Part shown: in pieces, positions 39,760 to 50,649 of the stretch
How the letters are laid out: every line of letters begins with the position of its first letter
Position numbering within the stretch: position 1 is the first letter of the stretch
Assembly: GCA_947492185.1 (NCBI GenBank)
Contig: CANLMR010000001.1
Location: 1,078,433 to 1,142,432, forward strand
DNA length: 64,000 nt
From: an uncultured Tenacibaculum sp.
Lineage (GTDB): Bacteria > Bacteroidota > Bacteroidia > Flavobacteriales > Flavobacteriaceae
Direction of reading: 5' to 3'
Translations under genes and position numbers: made by a program
The notes under the pieces: generated by a model
Told to the model about the DNA's origin: nothing
The model's database searches: none
Seen by the model: only the letters and a program-made list of their open reading frames with translations

Positions 39760-40638
39760 TTATTTAAATCTTACAAAAATTGGGTTATTAAAATAATAAC
39801 TTGGAGTATATACAGGTTCATTTTCAACAAAACGATACCAAGGAGAAATATCTGAATCTTCAAAATTCTTTAATAAACATATGTTTTGAGCAGGAGTATT
39901 TCCTTGTGCTAGTAAATACATTTTTTTACCTTCTTCATTTATAATTTCATCTACAATTATTTCTATATGCCCAGGAAACCCAGGTTGAACGAGCATATCT
40001 CCAATTTTTAAATTTTCAATCTTCACTTTAGGAAGTTCACTATGTAAGGAAGCAGTACCTGCATACATAAAAATTAAATTTAAGTAGTTGTAAAAATTAT
40101 TTTTGGAATAATTTGTTGATTTAGTTTTTAGGAATTTGACTTTGTTACCATTAATTTTAGGTCTATATCCTTCTGCAAATTGTTTCCAAGAACAATAATG
40201 ACCTGAGGTAAATTTAAATCCAATTTTATGTTGTTGATTAATACTCCATAAATATTCAGCTCTAATTCTCATTAAAGCATCTGCGCATTGTTGTAATCCA
40301 TTTTTAGGAACTGGAATTTCTAGAATTGCATCGTGCCAGTGTTGTGCAAAATATTCACTTCCATCATAATTAATTATTGGAGCTCCATATTTCTTTAATT
40401 TATAGTTTCTTAAATATTCTTGAAAAGAACTTTTTGAATATTTTACTCGTTTATAACCTTTAGGGGCTTTAACTCTTGATAGAATAGAATCACCAGCGGT
40501 ATTGATGTAGTTAGGTTTGGAAATAGTGTTTTTTACAATTCCTTTGATGTGGTTAGTAATTTGCTTTCCTTTTGAATTAGTTCTTGCTAATAAAAGGAGT
40601 GTTATAAATCCTAAAATTATAAAGATTGCTTTTTTCAT
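39760..40638 (-). CDS. DUF4846-like protein
   Basis: QQCADALMRIRAEYLW...FTSGHYCSWKQFAEGYRP...QPGFPGHIEIIVD. Confidence 0.8.
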   Translation of the reverse strand: MKKAIFIILGFITLLLLARTNSKGKQITNHIKGIVKNTISKPNYINTAGDSILSRVKAPKGYKRVKYSKSSFQEYLRNYKLKKYGAPIINYDGSEYFAQHWHDAILEIPVPKNGLQQCADALMRIRAEYLWSINQQHKIGFKFTSGHYCSWKQFAEGYRPKINGNKVKFLKTKSTNYSKNNFYNYLNLIFMYAGTASLHSELPKVKIENLKIGDMLVQPGFPGHIEIIVDEIINEEGKKMYLLAQGNTPAQNICLLKNFEDSDISPWYRFVENEPVYTPSYYFNNPIFVRFK

Positions 40639-40732
40639 GCTTTTTATAACTATAACCTTTAAAAGATAACTTTAGTATAATTTAAGAAAGGTTCTTAGAT
40701 TAAATAATACATTTGTGTATAAAAACTAAATA

Positions 40733-41314
40733 ATGAAACAATTTATTAAATCCATATGTATATTATCAGCAGTTTTTTTTATGATTACTAGTTATGCTCA
40801 GGAAAAAGCTAAAATTTTAAAATATCCTAAAGATTGGAGATATGAGCGCATAAATTTCCCTCTTGATTTTGCTAAAAATATAGACTGGGAAGGTTTTGAA
40901 GAACTTCGATTTTCACCAGGAATGTTTGATGTTAAAAGTCCTGATTACTTTACTTATTATTTTGTTTTATCAATTAAAAAAGTAGAAATTTCTATAGAAG
41001 AAATTAAAGAAGCTTTAATAAAGTATTATAAAGGATTATGTAAAGCTGTTAATGTAAAAGAAAAATTTAAAATTAATCACGAAGAGATTACTGTAACAAT
41101 TGAAAAAATAAGTAGTTGTTCTTTAAAAGCAAATGTTGTTTTTTTTGATGGTTTTACGGATGGAAGGAGAATTGTATTGGATATGTTAATTGAAGTAAGT
41201 AAAGTAAAAGATACTGAAATGTTGTTATTGACTTCTGTAACGCCAAGTGGTAATGCTGAAAAATTAGATGTATTGCATAAGAATAATATAAAACATAATT
41301 TATCCACAAGATAA
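40733..41314 (+). CDS. hypothetical secreted protein
   Basis: signal peptide; complete ORF. Confidence 0.6.
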   Translation: MKQFIKSICILSAVFFMITSYAQEKAKILKYPKDWRYERINFPLDFAKNIDWEGFEELRFSPGMFDVKSPDYFTYYFVLSIKKVEISIEEIKEALIKYYKGLCKAVNVKEKFKINHEEITVTIEKISSCSLKANVVFFDGFTDGRRIVLDMLIEVSKVKDTEMLLLTSVTPSGNAEKLDVLHKNNIKHNLSTR

Positions 41315-41356
41315 GGCATGATTTTTGTCGTTTAAAAATCGTTTTAAAATAGTAGT

Positions 41357-42307
41357 ATGAGATTTTTAATTTTTACATTATTTATTTCTTTAGTTGGTTT
41401 CGCTCAAGATTTTTCTGAGATCGAATTAAAAACAAAAAAATACCCAGGTTTACTTTCAGCAGAAGTATTAGCAAATGAAATTGAAAAAGACTTTTCTAAT
41501 AAAGAAGATCAAGTTAAAGCATTATATAGCTGGTTGACTTTAAATATTCGTTATGATCTAGAAGAGTTTTATAATCCGAATAGAGTAACTAAAATGACTT
41601 TTAGATATCAAACTTTAGAAGAGAGAGATAGAAAGCTAAAAGCATTGCATGACGGTATAGTAAAAGAAACACTTTCGTCAAGAAAAGCAGTTTGTGAAGG
41701 TTATGCCAGAACTTTTGCAAAAGTTTGTACACTTTTAAATATTGAGAATGCAGTAGTTGAAGGTTATGTAAGAAGTTCTTCTAATAGAATAGGAAGACCA
41801 TTGCAAGGTCCAAATCATTCTTGGAATGCGGTTAAATTAAATAATAAATGGATTTATGTTGATGCTACTTGGGGAGCTGGTTCAGAAAATAACGGAAGAT
41901 GGATTCGTAGATTTAATCCATATTATTATAATATTCCGAAAGGAAAATATTTTAAAACGCATTTACCAGAAAAATCTATTTGGAAATTAAGAGTAGGAAG
42001 AATTGAAAAAAAAGATTTTTACAATCAGCCTATTTACAGCCATGAGTTTTTAAAATCTGATGTGGAATTGAGTTCTCCATCTACAGGGATTTTATATAGA
42101 AATTCTCAAGGAAATGTAAAGTTAGAATTACAGAATGCTGAAGATAAAGAAATACTGGTTGGTTTTTTAGGTTCAACAACAGCTGTAAAACCGAATACAG
42201 TAATCAAAGGAAATAAATCGATAGTAACTATAACACCACCAACTCAAGCAAGAGCACTTTTTCTGTTAATTAATAGAGAAGTAGCAATTGAATTTTTAGT
42301 ACAATAA
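41357..42307 (+). CDS. transglutaminase-like secreted protein
   Basis: AVCEGYARTFAKVCTLLNIENAVVEGY...NHSWNAVKLNNKWIYVDATWGAG Cys-His-Asp. Confidence 0.88.
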   Translation: MRFLIFTLFISLVGFAQDFSEIELKTKKYPGLLSAEVLANEIEKDFSNKEDQVKALYSWLTLNIRYDLEEFYNPNRVTKMTFRYQTLEERDRKLKALHDGIVKETLSSRKAVCEGYARTFAKVCTLLNIENAVVEGYVRSSSNRIGRPLQGPNHSWNAVKLNNKWIYVDATWGAGSENNGRWIRRFNPYYYNIPKGKYFKTHLPEKSIWKLRVGRIEKKDFYNQPIYSHEFLKSDVELSSPSTGILYRNSQGNVKLELQNAEDKEILVGFLGSTTAVKPNTVIKGNKSIVTITPPTQARALFLLINREVAIEFLVQ

Positions 42308-42338
42308 AAAAAACCTCTTGAAAACTCAAGAGGCTTTT
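42306..42338. terminator. bidirectional terminator
   Basis: AAAAAAACCTCTTGAAAACTCAAGAGGCTTTT. Confidence 0.8.
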
Positions 42339-42353
42339 AGGTTTTGTAAGCAA

Positions 42354-45300
42354 TTACTTTTTGGATAAAAATTCATCTTTACTTAAAATCTTAGTCGGCT
42401 TTTTACCTTCTTTTACTTTAAGTTTTTCAAATTTTGAAATTACCTTTTTATTAATCTTTTCAAAATCTTCTTGAGCTTTTTTCAAACGAGCTTTTAATAC
42501 TCCTTGATTTTCTATCTGGGATAAAGAAGGTTTTTCAAATTGATTCGCTACTTCTGAATATAAATCTGAAAGTTTTTCACGAAGTTCTGGTTCAGCTTCG
42601 CCAACATAATTATCACCTGTTGTAACCACTAATGTTTCTTTTAAAGGTTGTAAAGCTTCAATTACTTTAGTCGCTACTTTTTTAAATTTTTTATCGTCTT
42701 TTAATCGATTAGCAGTTTTTAAATACGAATCTACTTTATGAACTAAATATGCTAAATTTTCCATATCATCATATAACTCCATGGTAGTTTTCCTATGTGC
42801 TATTCTATCGCTATCGCTAATCTGCGATTTAGGATCGTTCTGAACTACAATAGTACTATTGTATTCTTTTTTCCCTTTTTTAAGAACTACTTTATATGTT
42901 CCTGCAGGAACTCTTGGAGATGTAAATCCACCAGAAGTAAAGTTTTTACCAGCTGCAACTTTAGGGTTTTTTTGTCTAAAATTCCAGCTAACTACATTAA
43001 TACCTTTAGATTTACCAGGAACTAAAGTGATTAATTCCTTATCATTTTGATCTTTGATGGTTAAAGTCATTTTACCAAACGTATGACGTTTCTTTAGGTA
43101 GTAAATAATCTTAGCTGCAGAGCTAGGATTGTTTCCAACGAATTGTAATTCTGTACTACCACCACCAAATCCTCCTTGTTCTCTAATAATACCAGGCTTA
43201 GAGTTGAAGAAATGAACGTTTTTAGATAACATTCCTTGGTTAATTTCACGTAATGGAGAAATATCATCAATAATAATTACACCACGTCCATGTGTTCCTA
43301 GTACTAAATCATTCGTTTGTTTTTGTAAATCGATAAAATGAACTGCGGTTGCAGGCATCTTGTTCGTAAATCGTGACCAGTTTTTACCGCCATCAATGGT
43401 AATGAATAAACCAAATTCAGTACCTAAGAATAGTAAATCTTCATTTACATAATCTTCTTGAATATTTCTAGCGAAACCAATAATATCATCAGTAACTATG
43501 GATTTCCATGTTTTTCCAAAATCTGTAGTTTTGTATACATAGGTATTCATATCTCCAGAAGTATGGCCGTCAAAAACAGCATAAGCAGTTCCTTTATTAT
43601 GAGAACTTGCTTCTATATGATACACCCAAGTATTTTTAGGTAAACCAGTGATATTACCAACTGTATTTTTCCAAGTTTTTCCTCCATTTTGAGTTACTTG
43701 AACATTACCATCGTCCGTTCCTACCCAAATTACATTTTCATCCAAAGAAGATTCTGCAATTGTAAATATTGTAGTATGTGTTTCAGCACCAGATTTATCT
43801 ACAGAAATACCTCCTGATTCTTTATCTTGTTTTGTTGGGTCATTAGTTGTTAAATCTGGAGAAATTTTCTTCCAGTTATCTCCCATATCTTCACTTACAT
43901 GTAAAAATTGACTTCCCATGTAAAAACGATCTGATTGATGAGCACTAATAGCCATTGGAGCATTCCAGTTAAAACGTAAATCTGCTTCTCCTTTTATAGG
44001 TAATGGTTGTATGTTTTTATTATAGTTTTTATCTACATCGTACCTCCAAACTTGTTGGGCACCTTGCATTTCAGAATAGATAATATTTTTAGTTGGGTGT
44101 TTTAATACTCTAAACCCATCACCAACTCCAACACGTTTCCAATCTCTTGCTTCAATACCTCCAGGAGAAGAAGAAGGTCCGTACCAAGAACCATTATCTT
44201 GTAATCCACCATAAATGTTATAAGGTTCTTGATTATCAACACTAATATGATAAAACTGAGAAAGCGGAAGGTTATCAACCATATCCATAGTTGTTCCACC
44301 ATCCCAACTTCTGTAAACACCACCATCAGTTCCTACAAACATCGCTTCAGGATTTTTAATATCAAAAACGATATCATGGATGTCAGCATGCATTTCACCT
44401 AAGTTTTTAAAGGTCTTTCCACCATCTCTAGAAATAGATCCAAATAGACCTCCTTTCACTAAAATATCTGGATTTGTTGGATGAACAACTAATCTTGAAA
44501 AATAGAAGGGACGAACTACTAAACCAAAATCACTGTTTAATAATTTCCAGTTTTTTCCGGCGTCATCAGAACGATATAAACCTTTATTTTCTTTGCTCTC
44601 AACAACCGCAAAAATTAATTCTGGTTTTGAAGGAGCAATTGCAATTGCAAAACGACCTAAATCTCCTTGAGGAAACCCATTATGGATTTTATTCCATGTT
44701 TTACCAGCATCGGTTGATTTATATAAAGCACTTCCTGGTCCACCAGAATTAAATCCCCAACCTGTTCTTCTGAACTCCCACATTGAAGCATAAAGAATGT
44801 TTGGATTTGTTGGATCCATTATTAAATCGCTGGCTCCTGTTTTTTCGTTAGTATATAAAATTTTATCCCAAGTTTTTCCTCCGTCAGTTGTTTTATAAAC
44901 ACCTCTTTCTTCACTATCACTCCAAAGTGCACCTAAAACAGCAACATATACTTCATTAGAATTATTCGGATTGATTTTGATACTACTAATTCGTTCTGAT
45001 TTATCGAAACCTATCTTTTTCCAGTTTGCGCCTCCATCTTTAGATTTATATAAACCATCACCTAAAGAAACACTATTACGTGTCCAAATTTCCCCAGTTC
45101 CAACCCAAACTGTGTTATCAGGATCACTTGGGTCGATAGCTATACTACCAATAGATTGGGCATGTTTATCAAAAATGGGAGCAAAAGTAGCTCCTGCGTT
45201 TTCAGATTTCCATACACCACCACCAGCAGCACCTGCATAAATTATTTTTGGATTTGTTGGATGATTTTCAAGATCGATAATACGACCACTCATTAAAGCA

Positions 45301-45425
45301 GGACCAATTTCTCGTGCTTTTAAATTTCCGAAAAGTTCTTTTCCTTTAAGAACTATTTCTTGTGCGTTAACGCTTGTAGATATTGTGAATACACTACAAG
45401 CTATAACTTTAATTAGCTTATTCAT
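42354..45425 (-). CDS. VPS10/sortilin-type BNR-repeat secreted protein
   Basis: multiple S.DGG..W..I repeats (KDGGANWKKIGFD, DDAGKNWKLLNS, DGGKNWSRFTN). Confidence 0.88.
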   Translation of the reverse strand: MNKLIKVIACSVFTISTSVNAQEIVLKGKELFGNLKAREIGPALMSGRIIDLENHPTNPKIIYAGAAGGGVWKSENAGATFAPIFDKHAQSIGSIAIDPSDPDNTVWVGTGEIWTRNSVSLGDGLYKSKDGGANWKKIGFDKSERISSIKINPNNSNEVYVAVLGALWSDSEERGVYKTTDGGKTWDKILYTNEKTGASDLIMDPTNPNILYASMWEFRRTGWGFNSGGPGSALYKSTDAGKTWNKIHNGFPQGDLGRFAIAIAPSKPELIFAVVESKENKGLYRSDDAGKNWKLLNSDFGLVVRPFYFSRLVVHPTNPDILVKGGLFGSISRDGGKTFKNLGEMHADIHDIVFDIKNPEAMFVGTDGGVYRSWDGGTTMDMVDNLPLSQFYHISVDNQEPYNIYGGLQDNGSWYGPSSSPGGIEARDWKRVGVGDGFRVLKHPTKNIIYSEMQGAQQVWRYDVDKNYNKNIQPLPIKGEADLRFNWNAPMAISAHQSDRFYMGSQFLHVSEDMGDNWKKISPDLTTNDPTKQDKESGGISVDKSGAETHTTIFTIAESSLDENVIWVGTDDGNVQVTQNGGKTWKNTVGNITGLPKNTWVYHIEASSHNKGTAYAVFDGHTSGDMNTYVYKTTDFGKTWKSIVTDDIIGFARNIQEDYVNEDLLFLGTEFGLFITIDGGKNWSRFTNKMPATAVHFIDLQKQTNDLVLGTHGRGVIIIDDISPLREINQGMLSKNVHFFNSKPGIIREQGGFGGGSTELQFVGNNPSSAAKIIYYLKKRHTFGKMTLTIKDQNDKELITLVPGKSKGINVVSWNFRQKNPKVAAGKNFTSGGFTSPRVPAGTYKVVLKKGKKEYNSTIVVQNDPKSQISDSDRIAHRKTTMELYDDMENLAYLVHKVDSYLKTANRLKDDKKFKKVATKVIEALQPLKETLVVTTGDNYVGEAEPELREKLSDLYSEVANQFEKPSLSQIENQGVLKARLKKAQEDFEKINKKVISKFEKLKVKEGKKPTKILSKDEFLSKK

Positions 45426-45505
45426 AATAAATAAATTGTACAGTGTTATTCTTTTAATAACACTGCACTGTAGTTAAGTTAAGTTAGTATGTATATTGTG
45501 TATTA

Positions 45506-46243
45506 CTATTTCTTTGCTGGTAGAGCAAAAGATGTAGCATCAACTTCTGGATTCAATTTAATTTCTTTGAATTCCATAGTTTGAAATTGACTTCCAATAC
45601 TAAATGGGAAGTAAATTCCATCAACTTCTTGATAATCACTTAAAGTAGATTTTACTGTTTGCCCTTTCATTGGACCTTGATTTACTTGAGACTCCGTAAC
45701 AATAGGAACAAAATTCTCAGTATCAAAATAGTAATGTGTAATGTTTGGTGTTAATTCACCATTAACTAAAACAGGCTTTTTTGTTAATTTGATTTTAAAA
45801 GTTTCTGTACCGTCAATAGTTTCTTTACCAATTAATTCAACAGTGTATCCTTTTTCTTTGTAGTTTAAGAAAGGATCTGGAAATTGTTCTAGTTCATTTT
45901 TTAAATTCTGTGTAGCTTCATTATCACTTTTTTCAGCTTCCATAGTCATTTGGTTTCTTTGCCAAGAAGTTTGCCCGTCAAAAGCAGACCAAACCATTTT
46001 ATTTCCTTGTAATTCAATAGAAACTAATTGTTTTCCATCTTTTGTAGATAACATTTCAAATGGAATTTCCATTCCTTGCATTTTCATGTTACCAATCATT
46101 TGAACTCCTTTTAGTTGTTCTAGTTTTTCTTTTCCACCAATGTTTTCAATATAGTTATTGATAATTTCTTCGGCAGTTTGTGCATAACTAGACACAGAAA
46201 AAAGTAGTGTTAAAGAGAAAAGTAAGGTTTTTAGATTTTTCAT
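45506..46243 (-). CDS. LolA-like outer-membrane lipoprotein-sorting family protein
   Basis: signal peptide; EEIINNYIENIGGKEKLEQLKGVQMIGNMKMQGMEIPFEMLST. Confidence 0.7.
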   Translation of the reverse strand: MKNLKTLLFSLTLLFSVSSYAQTAEEIINNYIENIGGKEKLEQLKGVQMIGNMKMQGMEIPFEMLSTKDGKQLVSIELQGNKMVWSAFDGQTSWQRNQMTMEAEKSDNEATQNLKNELEQFPDPFLNYKEKGYTVELIGKETIDGTETFKIKLTKKPVLVNGELTPNITHYYFDTENFVPIVTESQVNQGPMKGQTVKSTLSDYQEVDGIYFPFSIGSQFQTMEFKEIKLNPEVDATSFALPAKK

Positions 46244-46403
46244 TTTATATTTATTTTAATGATAGTATGTTGTATATGAAGATTAAAAATGAGAAATGTT
46301 ACAAAATTTTTATAAAAAAAAATGCTTTTTTTCAAGTAATTAACATTTCTATTTCTCAAATCTTATAAGATTTGGTTTTTATTTCTTAAATTAAAAACAA
46401 AAA

Positions 46404-47354
46404 ATGTTCAAGAAAATTGTAATTGCATTAATTTATGTTTTTGTTTTAACTGTCCATTCACAAAGTAATGTTCAGATTAAAAATAAAATAAGAAACTACC
46501 CTAATATTAGTAATTCTAAAGAATTATTTAATAGAATAAATCAAGATTTTAAATCAGATCTTAATAAGGTTAAAGCATTATATGCTTGGATTACCTTAAA
46601 TATTAAATATCAGGTTTCTAACAGTAAGTTAATTAAAGAGCCTCAACAAATAGTTTATTTTAATGAGGAAGATTTAGAAAACAAGATTAAAGCAAAAAAC
46701 GATAAGTTAGTTGAAAAAGCTATAAAGAATAAAGCTGGAGTTTGTGAGCATATGGCATTGACTTTGAGTAAAATATGCGGTTATTTTTCCATAGAAAATG
46801 AATTGATTAAAGGATATGTAAGAAATACTCCAGAAGAAATAGGTGTGAAGCCCAAATTTAAAAATCACATATGGAATGCTGTAAAATTAGATAAAAGATG
46901 GGTTTTAATTGATGCTACATTTGGAGTTGATTATGATAGTAAACTCGATAGACCAGAATCTAATTTTATTTATTTTGATATTCCTAAGGAGCAACTTCGG
47001 TTAACACATTATCCAAGTAAAAATAAATGGATAAACTTTCTAAATCAAACCAATATAAATAGTTTTAGTTCTTTGCCAATGTTTTGGGATAGTTTTATAA
47101 AAACTAAAGCAGAGTTGGTTTCACCTAAGAATGGAAAGTTTAATAATGAAGTAAAAAAGAAATATATTACTTTTAAAAACTTAAATGAGAATTTAAAAAT
47201 CACATATAAATTTGATGATGATAGTTTCACTATAATTCCTAAAATAAGACGTTCTAAAAATTATACCAATGTTATTATTAACTCTAATAGAAAAGGAATT
47301 TTAACTTTGTATTTTGATGATAGGTCTGCATTAGCATTTAAAATAGAAGATTAA
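46404..47354 (+). CDS. transglutaminase-like secreted protein, paralogue of 41357-42307
   Basis: GVCEHMALTLSKICGYFSIENELIKGYVR...NHIWNAVKLDKRWVLIDATFG. Confidence 0.85.
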   Translation: MFKKIVIALIYVFVLTVHSQSNVQIKNKIRNYPNISNSKELFNRINQDFKSDLNKVKALYAWITLNIKYQVSNSKLIKEPQQIVYFNEEDLENKIKAKNDKLVEKAIKNKAGVCEHMALTLSKICGYFSIENELIKGYVRNTPEEIGVKPKFKNHIWNAVKLDKRWVLIDATFGVDYDSKLDRPESNFIYFDIPKEQLRLTHYPSKNKWINFLNQTNINSFSSLPMFWDSFIKTKAELVSPKNGKFNNEVKKKYITFKNLNENLKITYKFDDDSFTIIPKIRRSKNYTNVIINSNRKGILTLYFDDRSALAFKIED

Positions 47355-47355
47355 G

Positions 47356-47724
47356 TTATTTTTTCCAGAATCCTTTTTCTTTATTGCTATTTGCTTCACT
47401 TAGAATATATATCAGTATCTCACTATTAATATCTTCAATCGAAAAATATCTTAAGGATTTTACAACTTTTCTACCTTCAGAAATTAGAAGATTATTATGT
47501 TTTTCAAATTCATGATTTCCGTAAAAACATACATCAACATATCCTTTCTTTTTTGAAGGATTTAAATAACAAAAAGGGCTATCATTAAGCATGTAAAAAG
47601 GAATTTTCCATTTAAATTGTAAATCTACTTCAGGAAAGCTTTGTTCTATGATTAATTGTAAGTGTAATACGATTGATTTAAAAGGTTCTTCTAAATTTAA
47701 TATGTATGCTTCGGCAGGTTTCAT
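47356..47724 (-). CDS. DUF1801 family protein
   Basis: FPEVDLQFKWKIPFYML...KKGYVDVCFYGNHEF. Confidence 0.75.
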   Translation of the reverse strand: MKPAEAYILNLEEPFKSIVLHLQLIIEQSFPEVDLQFKWKIPFYMLNDSPFCYLNPSKKKGYVDVCFYGNHEFEKHNNLLISEGRKVVKSLRYFSIEDINSEILIYILSEANSNKEKGFWKK

Positions 47725-47792
47725 AAAAATAAAAGTAATAGATTTTTTGTTAGTGCTGTATTTTTTTAAATTTACTTCAAGGAATCTTATTT

Positions 47793-48830
47793 ATGAGTTT
47801 AGAACGTCAGCTTTTATTTTTGTTTAGTGCATTAGGTGCTTTAAATGGAATTTTTCTAAGTGTTTATTTTCTTTTTTTTACTAAAACTAAAAAACATTCG
47901 AATTACTTTTTATCAGCTTTGCTATTAGTTGTAAGTATTAGAGTGATTAAATCTGTTTTCTTTTACTTTAATCCTAATCTTTCGCAATTATTTATTCAAG
48001 TAGGTCTTTCTGCTTGTGCACTTGTTGGACCGTTACTGTATTTATATGTAAAAAACATTTATAAAGAGAAAATTGACTACAGTTGGATGTGGCACATCAT
48101 TCCTGTTTCTTTAATTGTAATCTCTTTATCTGTAATTTATCCTTATTGGGAGTTTCGTAAAATATGGACTATATATATAATTGATTCAATTTATTTATTA
48201 TGGTTTATTTATGTTATAGTATCAGGTTTTACTTTACGTAATACATTTAAGAAAATCTTTAATAAGAACGAAAAGTTTTCAAAGATTGATTTTTGGGTGA
48301 TTAGTGTTTTTGTTGGTGTTACTTTAATATTAATAGGATATAGGGTTGGATCTTTTACGTCATATATAGTTGGTGCAGTTTCTTCTTCATTTGTATTTTA
48401 TTTGATTTTGCTTTTTTTGTTTTTAAAACGTAGTAATCCAAATGTTTTTATTGAGGAAAAAGTAAAATATGCTGATAAAAAAATTGCGGATAAAGATGTA
48501 AATGAATTACAAGATAGATTAGATAATCTGATTAGAGAACAAGAATTATTTAAAAACTCAAATTTAAAGTTAAAAGATGTTTCAAGAGAATTACATCTGA
48601 CCTCACATTATGTTTCTCAGTTTTTAAATGATAATTTGGGTAAATCATTTTCATCTTACATTAATGAATATCGAATTGATTATGCCAAAAAAATGTTATC
48701 TACAAATTCAACATTTACTATTGAAGCTATAGGTTATGAAAGTGGTTTTAATTCTAAATCTACATTCTTTACTACCTTTAAAAAATATACTGGAGTAACT
48801 CCATCAAAATATAGAGAGTTAGAGTCTTAA
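47793..48830 (+). CDS. AraC-family regulator with N-terminal membrane domain
   Basis: LKDVSRELHLTSHYVSQFLNDNLGKSFSSYINEYRI...GFNSKSTFFTTFKKYTGVTPSKYR. Confidence 0.92.
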   Translation: MSLERQLLFLFSALGALNGIFLSVYFLFFTKTKKHSNYFLSALLLVVSIRVIKSVFFYFNPNLSQLFIQVGLSACALVGPLLYLYVKNIYKEKIDYSWMWHIIPVSLIVISLSVIYPYWEFRKIWTIYIIDSIYLLWFIYVIVSGFTLRNTFKKIFNKNEKFSKIDFWVISVFVGVTLILIGYRVGSFTSYIVGAVSSSFVFYLILLFLFLKRSNPNVFIEEKVKYADKKIADKDVNELQDRLDNLIREQELFKNSNLKLKDVSRELHLTSHYVSQFLNDNLGKSFSSYINEYRIDYAKKMLSTNSTFTIEAIGYESGFNSKSTFFTTFKKYTGVTPSKYRELES

Positions 48831-48911
48831 ATTATAATTCCGAACTTCTATTTTATAATATATAACTTAATCATTAAAATAAGCTAGCATATTGCTGTAA
48901 AAACAAGCGAT

Positions 48912-49658
48912 ATGTATAAAACTGTAATTACATTTACCTTATTCTTTTTAGTAAGTAAAATTTTTGTGCTTGAAGCTCAAAACAGAATTTTATTTATTAC
49001 TTCTAACCAAGCTACTTATGGATCAACTACAATTAAAACAGCTAACCATTTTGGTGAAATAGTTGAGGCATATGATGTGTTTGTAAATAACGGTTTTAAA
49101 GTTGATTTTGTAAGTCCAAATGGTGGAGAAATACCAATTGGCTATGTTAATAAATCGAACCTTAATCATATTAAATATTTTAATGATCCAGTTTTCATCA
49201 AACGACTAAAAGCTACTCTAAAACCGGAAGATGTAGTAGCTAGAAAATATAAGGCAGTTTATTATAGTGGAGGAGGAGCAGCTATGTTTGGCGTTCCAGA
49301 AAATAAATCCATTCAAAAAATAGTAATAGAAATTTATAAAAACAGAGGTGTGGTATCATCAGTATGTCATGGTACTGCTGGCATAGTGAATTTAAAAGAT
49401 GATAATGAACAGCTCATTTATAAAGGAAAGAATGTAACAGGTTTTCCAGATAAGTTTGAAAGAGTTACCAAAGCCTATTATAAAACCTTTCCTTTTTCTA
49501 TTGAGCGAATCATAGAAAAAAATGGAGCTAATTTTCAGTATTCAAAAGCCGGGTGGGATAATTTTTTTGTAGTAGATGGCAGGTTAGTAACTGGACAAGA
49601 TCCTACATCTTCAAGAAGCGTAGCTGAACAAGTAATCAAAATAATTAACAACAAATAA
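48912..49658 (+). CDS. DJ-1/PfpI-type class I glutamine amidotransferase-like protein
   Basis: FVSPNGGEIPIGYVN; VVSSVCHGTAGIVNL. Confidence 0.85.
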   Translation: MYKTVITFTLFFLVSKIFVLEAQNRILFITSNQATYGSTTIKTANHFGEIVEAYDVFVNNGFKVDFVSPNGGEIPIGYVNKSNLNHIKYFNDPVFIKRLKATLKPEDVVARKYKAVYYSGGGAAMFGVPENKSIQKIVIEIYKNRGVVSSVCHGTAGIVNLKDDNEQLIYKGKNVTGFPDKFERVTKAYYKTFPFSIERIIEKNGANFQYSKAGWDNFFVVDGRLVTGQDPTSSRSVAEQVIKIINNK

Positions 49659-49688
49659 CTAATAACAAATAATTAAATTTTTAGAATA

Positions 49689-50099
49689 ATGAGAAAATTA
49701 ATTTTCACACTTGTGTTAACTGTTTTTATATATAACTTTAGTTATAGTCAAAAATCAGATAAAGAATTAATTAAAGAAACACTTTCATTTTATATGGATG
49801 GTGGTACTAATGGTGATTTTGAAACCTTAAAGAAAGCATTCCATGAAAATGCTACAATGAAGTTTATAAGAAATGGTGAATATAAAGCGGTTAAAGTTAT
49901 CCCTTATTTTAAAGAAGGAATGAAAAATGCAAAAAAGCAAAACCGTAAAACTAGAATAACAAATATTGATGTTACAGGACATGCTGCTAATGCAAGAATT
50001 GAATTAATTTATGGTTCATCAGTTTATGTTGATTATATGAATTTATTAAAGATAGAAGGGAAGTGGCAAATAGTTGGAAAGATATTTAGTAAACAATAA
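49689..50099 (+). CDS. NTF2/SnoaL-like secreted protein
   Basis: ELIKETLSFYMDGGTNGDFETLKKAFHENATM. Confidence 0.78.
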   Translation: MRKLIFTLVLTVFIYNFSYSQKSDKELIKETLSFYMDGGTNGDFETLKKAFHENATMKFIRNGEYKAVKVIPYFKEGMKNAKKQNRKTRITNIDVTGHAANARIELIYGSSVYVDYMNLLKIEGKWQIVGKIFSKQ

Positions 50100-50107
50100 A
50101 TTTAGTT

Positions 50108-50563
50108 ATGAATAATAGATTTATACTGTATTTATTTTTCTTTTTTAGTTTAATTATAGCTAATGCGCAAGCACATAAAGGAAATCAAAAAGAAATAGAG
50201 AAGATCTTGAAAAAAGCAAGAATGTTTTCAAGTTATGTTGTGAATTCAGACTATGAGAATATAAAAGCTTCCTACACAAAAGATGCTAAGATTTTTCCAA
50301 ACAATACCAAAATAATTTCTGGATTAGAAGGAATATACCAGTATTGGAAATTGCCAGAGGGGATTTCAATTACTCATCATAAAATTTTTCCTGAAGAAAT
50401 TAATATAGTAGATGAAACTGCTTATGATTATGGCTATTATGAAGGAACTACCAAAAATAAAAAAGGAGAAGAAGTTTCTTGGAAAGGAAAATATGTAATT
50501 GTATGGAAATTAGAAAATGAAGAATGGAAAATGTATTTAGATATTTGGAATAATGTAAAGTAA
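50108..50563 (+). CDS. DUF4440/SnoaL-like secreted protein
   Basis: NTF2-fold pattern, signal peptide. Confidence 0.7.
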   Translation: MNNRFILYLFFFFSLIIANAQAHKGNQKEIEKILKKARMFSSYVVNSDYENIKASYTKDAKIFPNNTKIISGLEGIYQYWKLPEGISITHHKIFPEEINIVDETAYDYGYYEGTTKNKKGEEVSWKGKYVIVWKLENEEWKMYLDIWNNVK

Positions 50564-50623
50564 GAGAATTAGCTTTTGATAAAATTAACAATATTTTATT
50601 AGGAGCTATTCTTTTTTTTATTT

Positions 50624-50642
50624 TACTTTGTGTTTCAAAGTA
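50624..50642. promoter_or_regulatory. putative operator TACTTTGTGTTTCAAAGTA
   Basis: 19-nt dyad shared with 51591-51609. Confidence 0.55.
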
Positions 50643-50649
50643 CTTTATT

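Noticed and set aside
42795-45240. Multiple ORFs opposite or out of frame with the VPS10-like gene
   Set aside because: Shadow ORFs of a repeat-containing 1023-aa CDS
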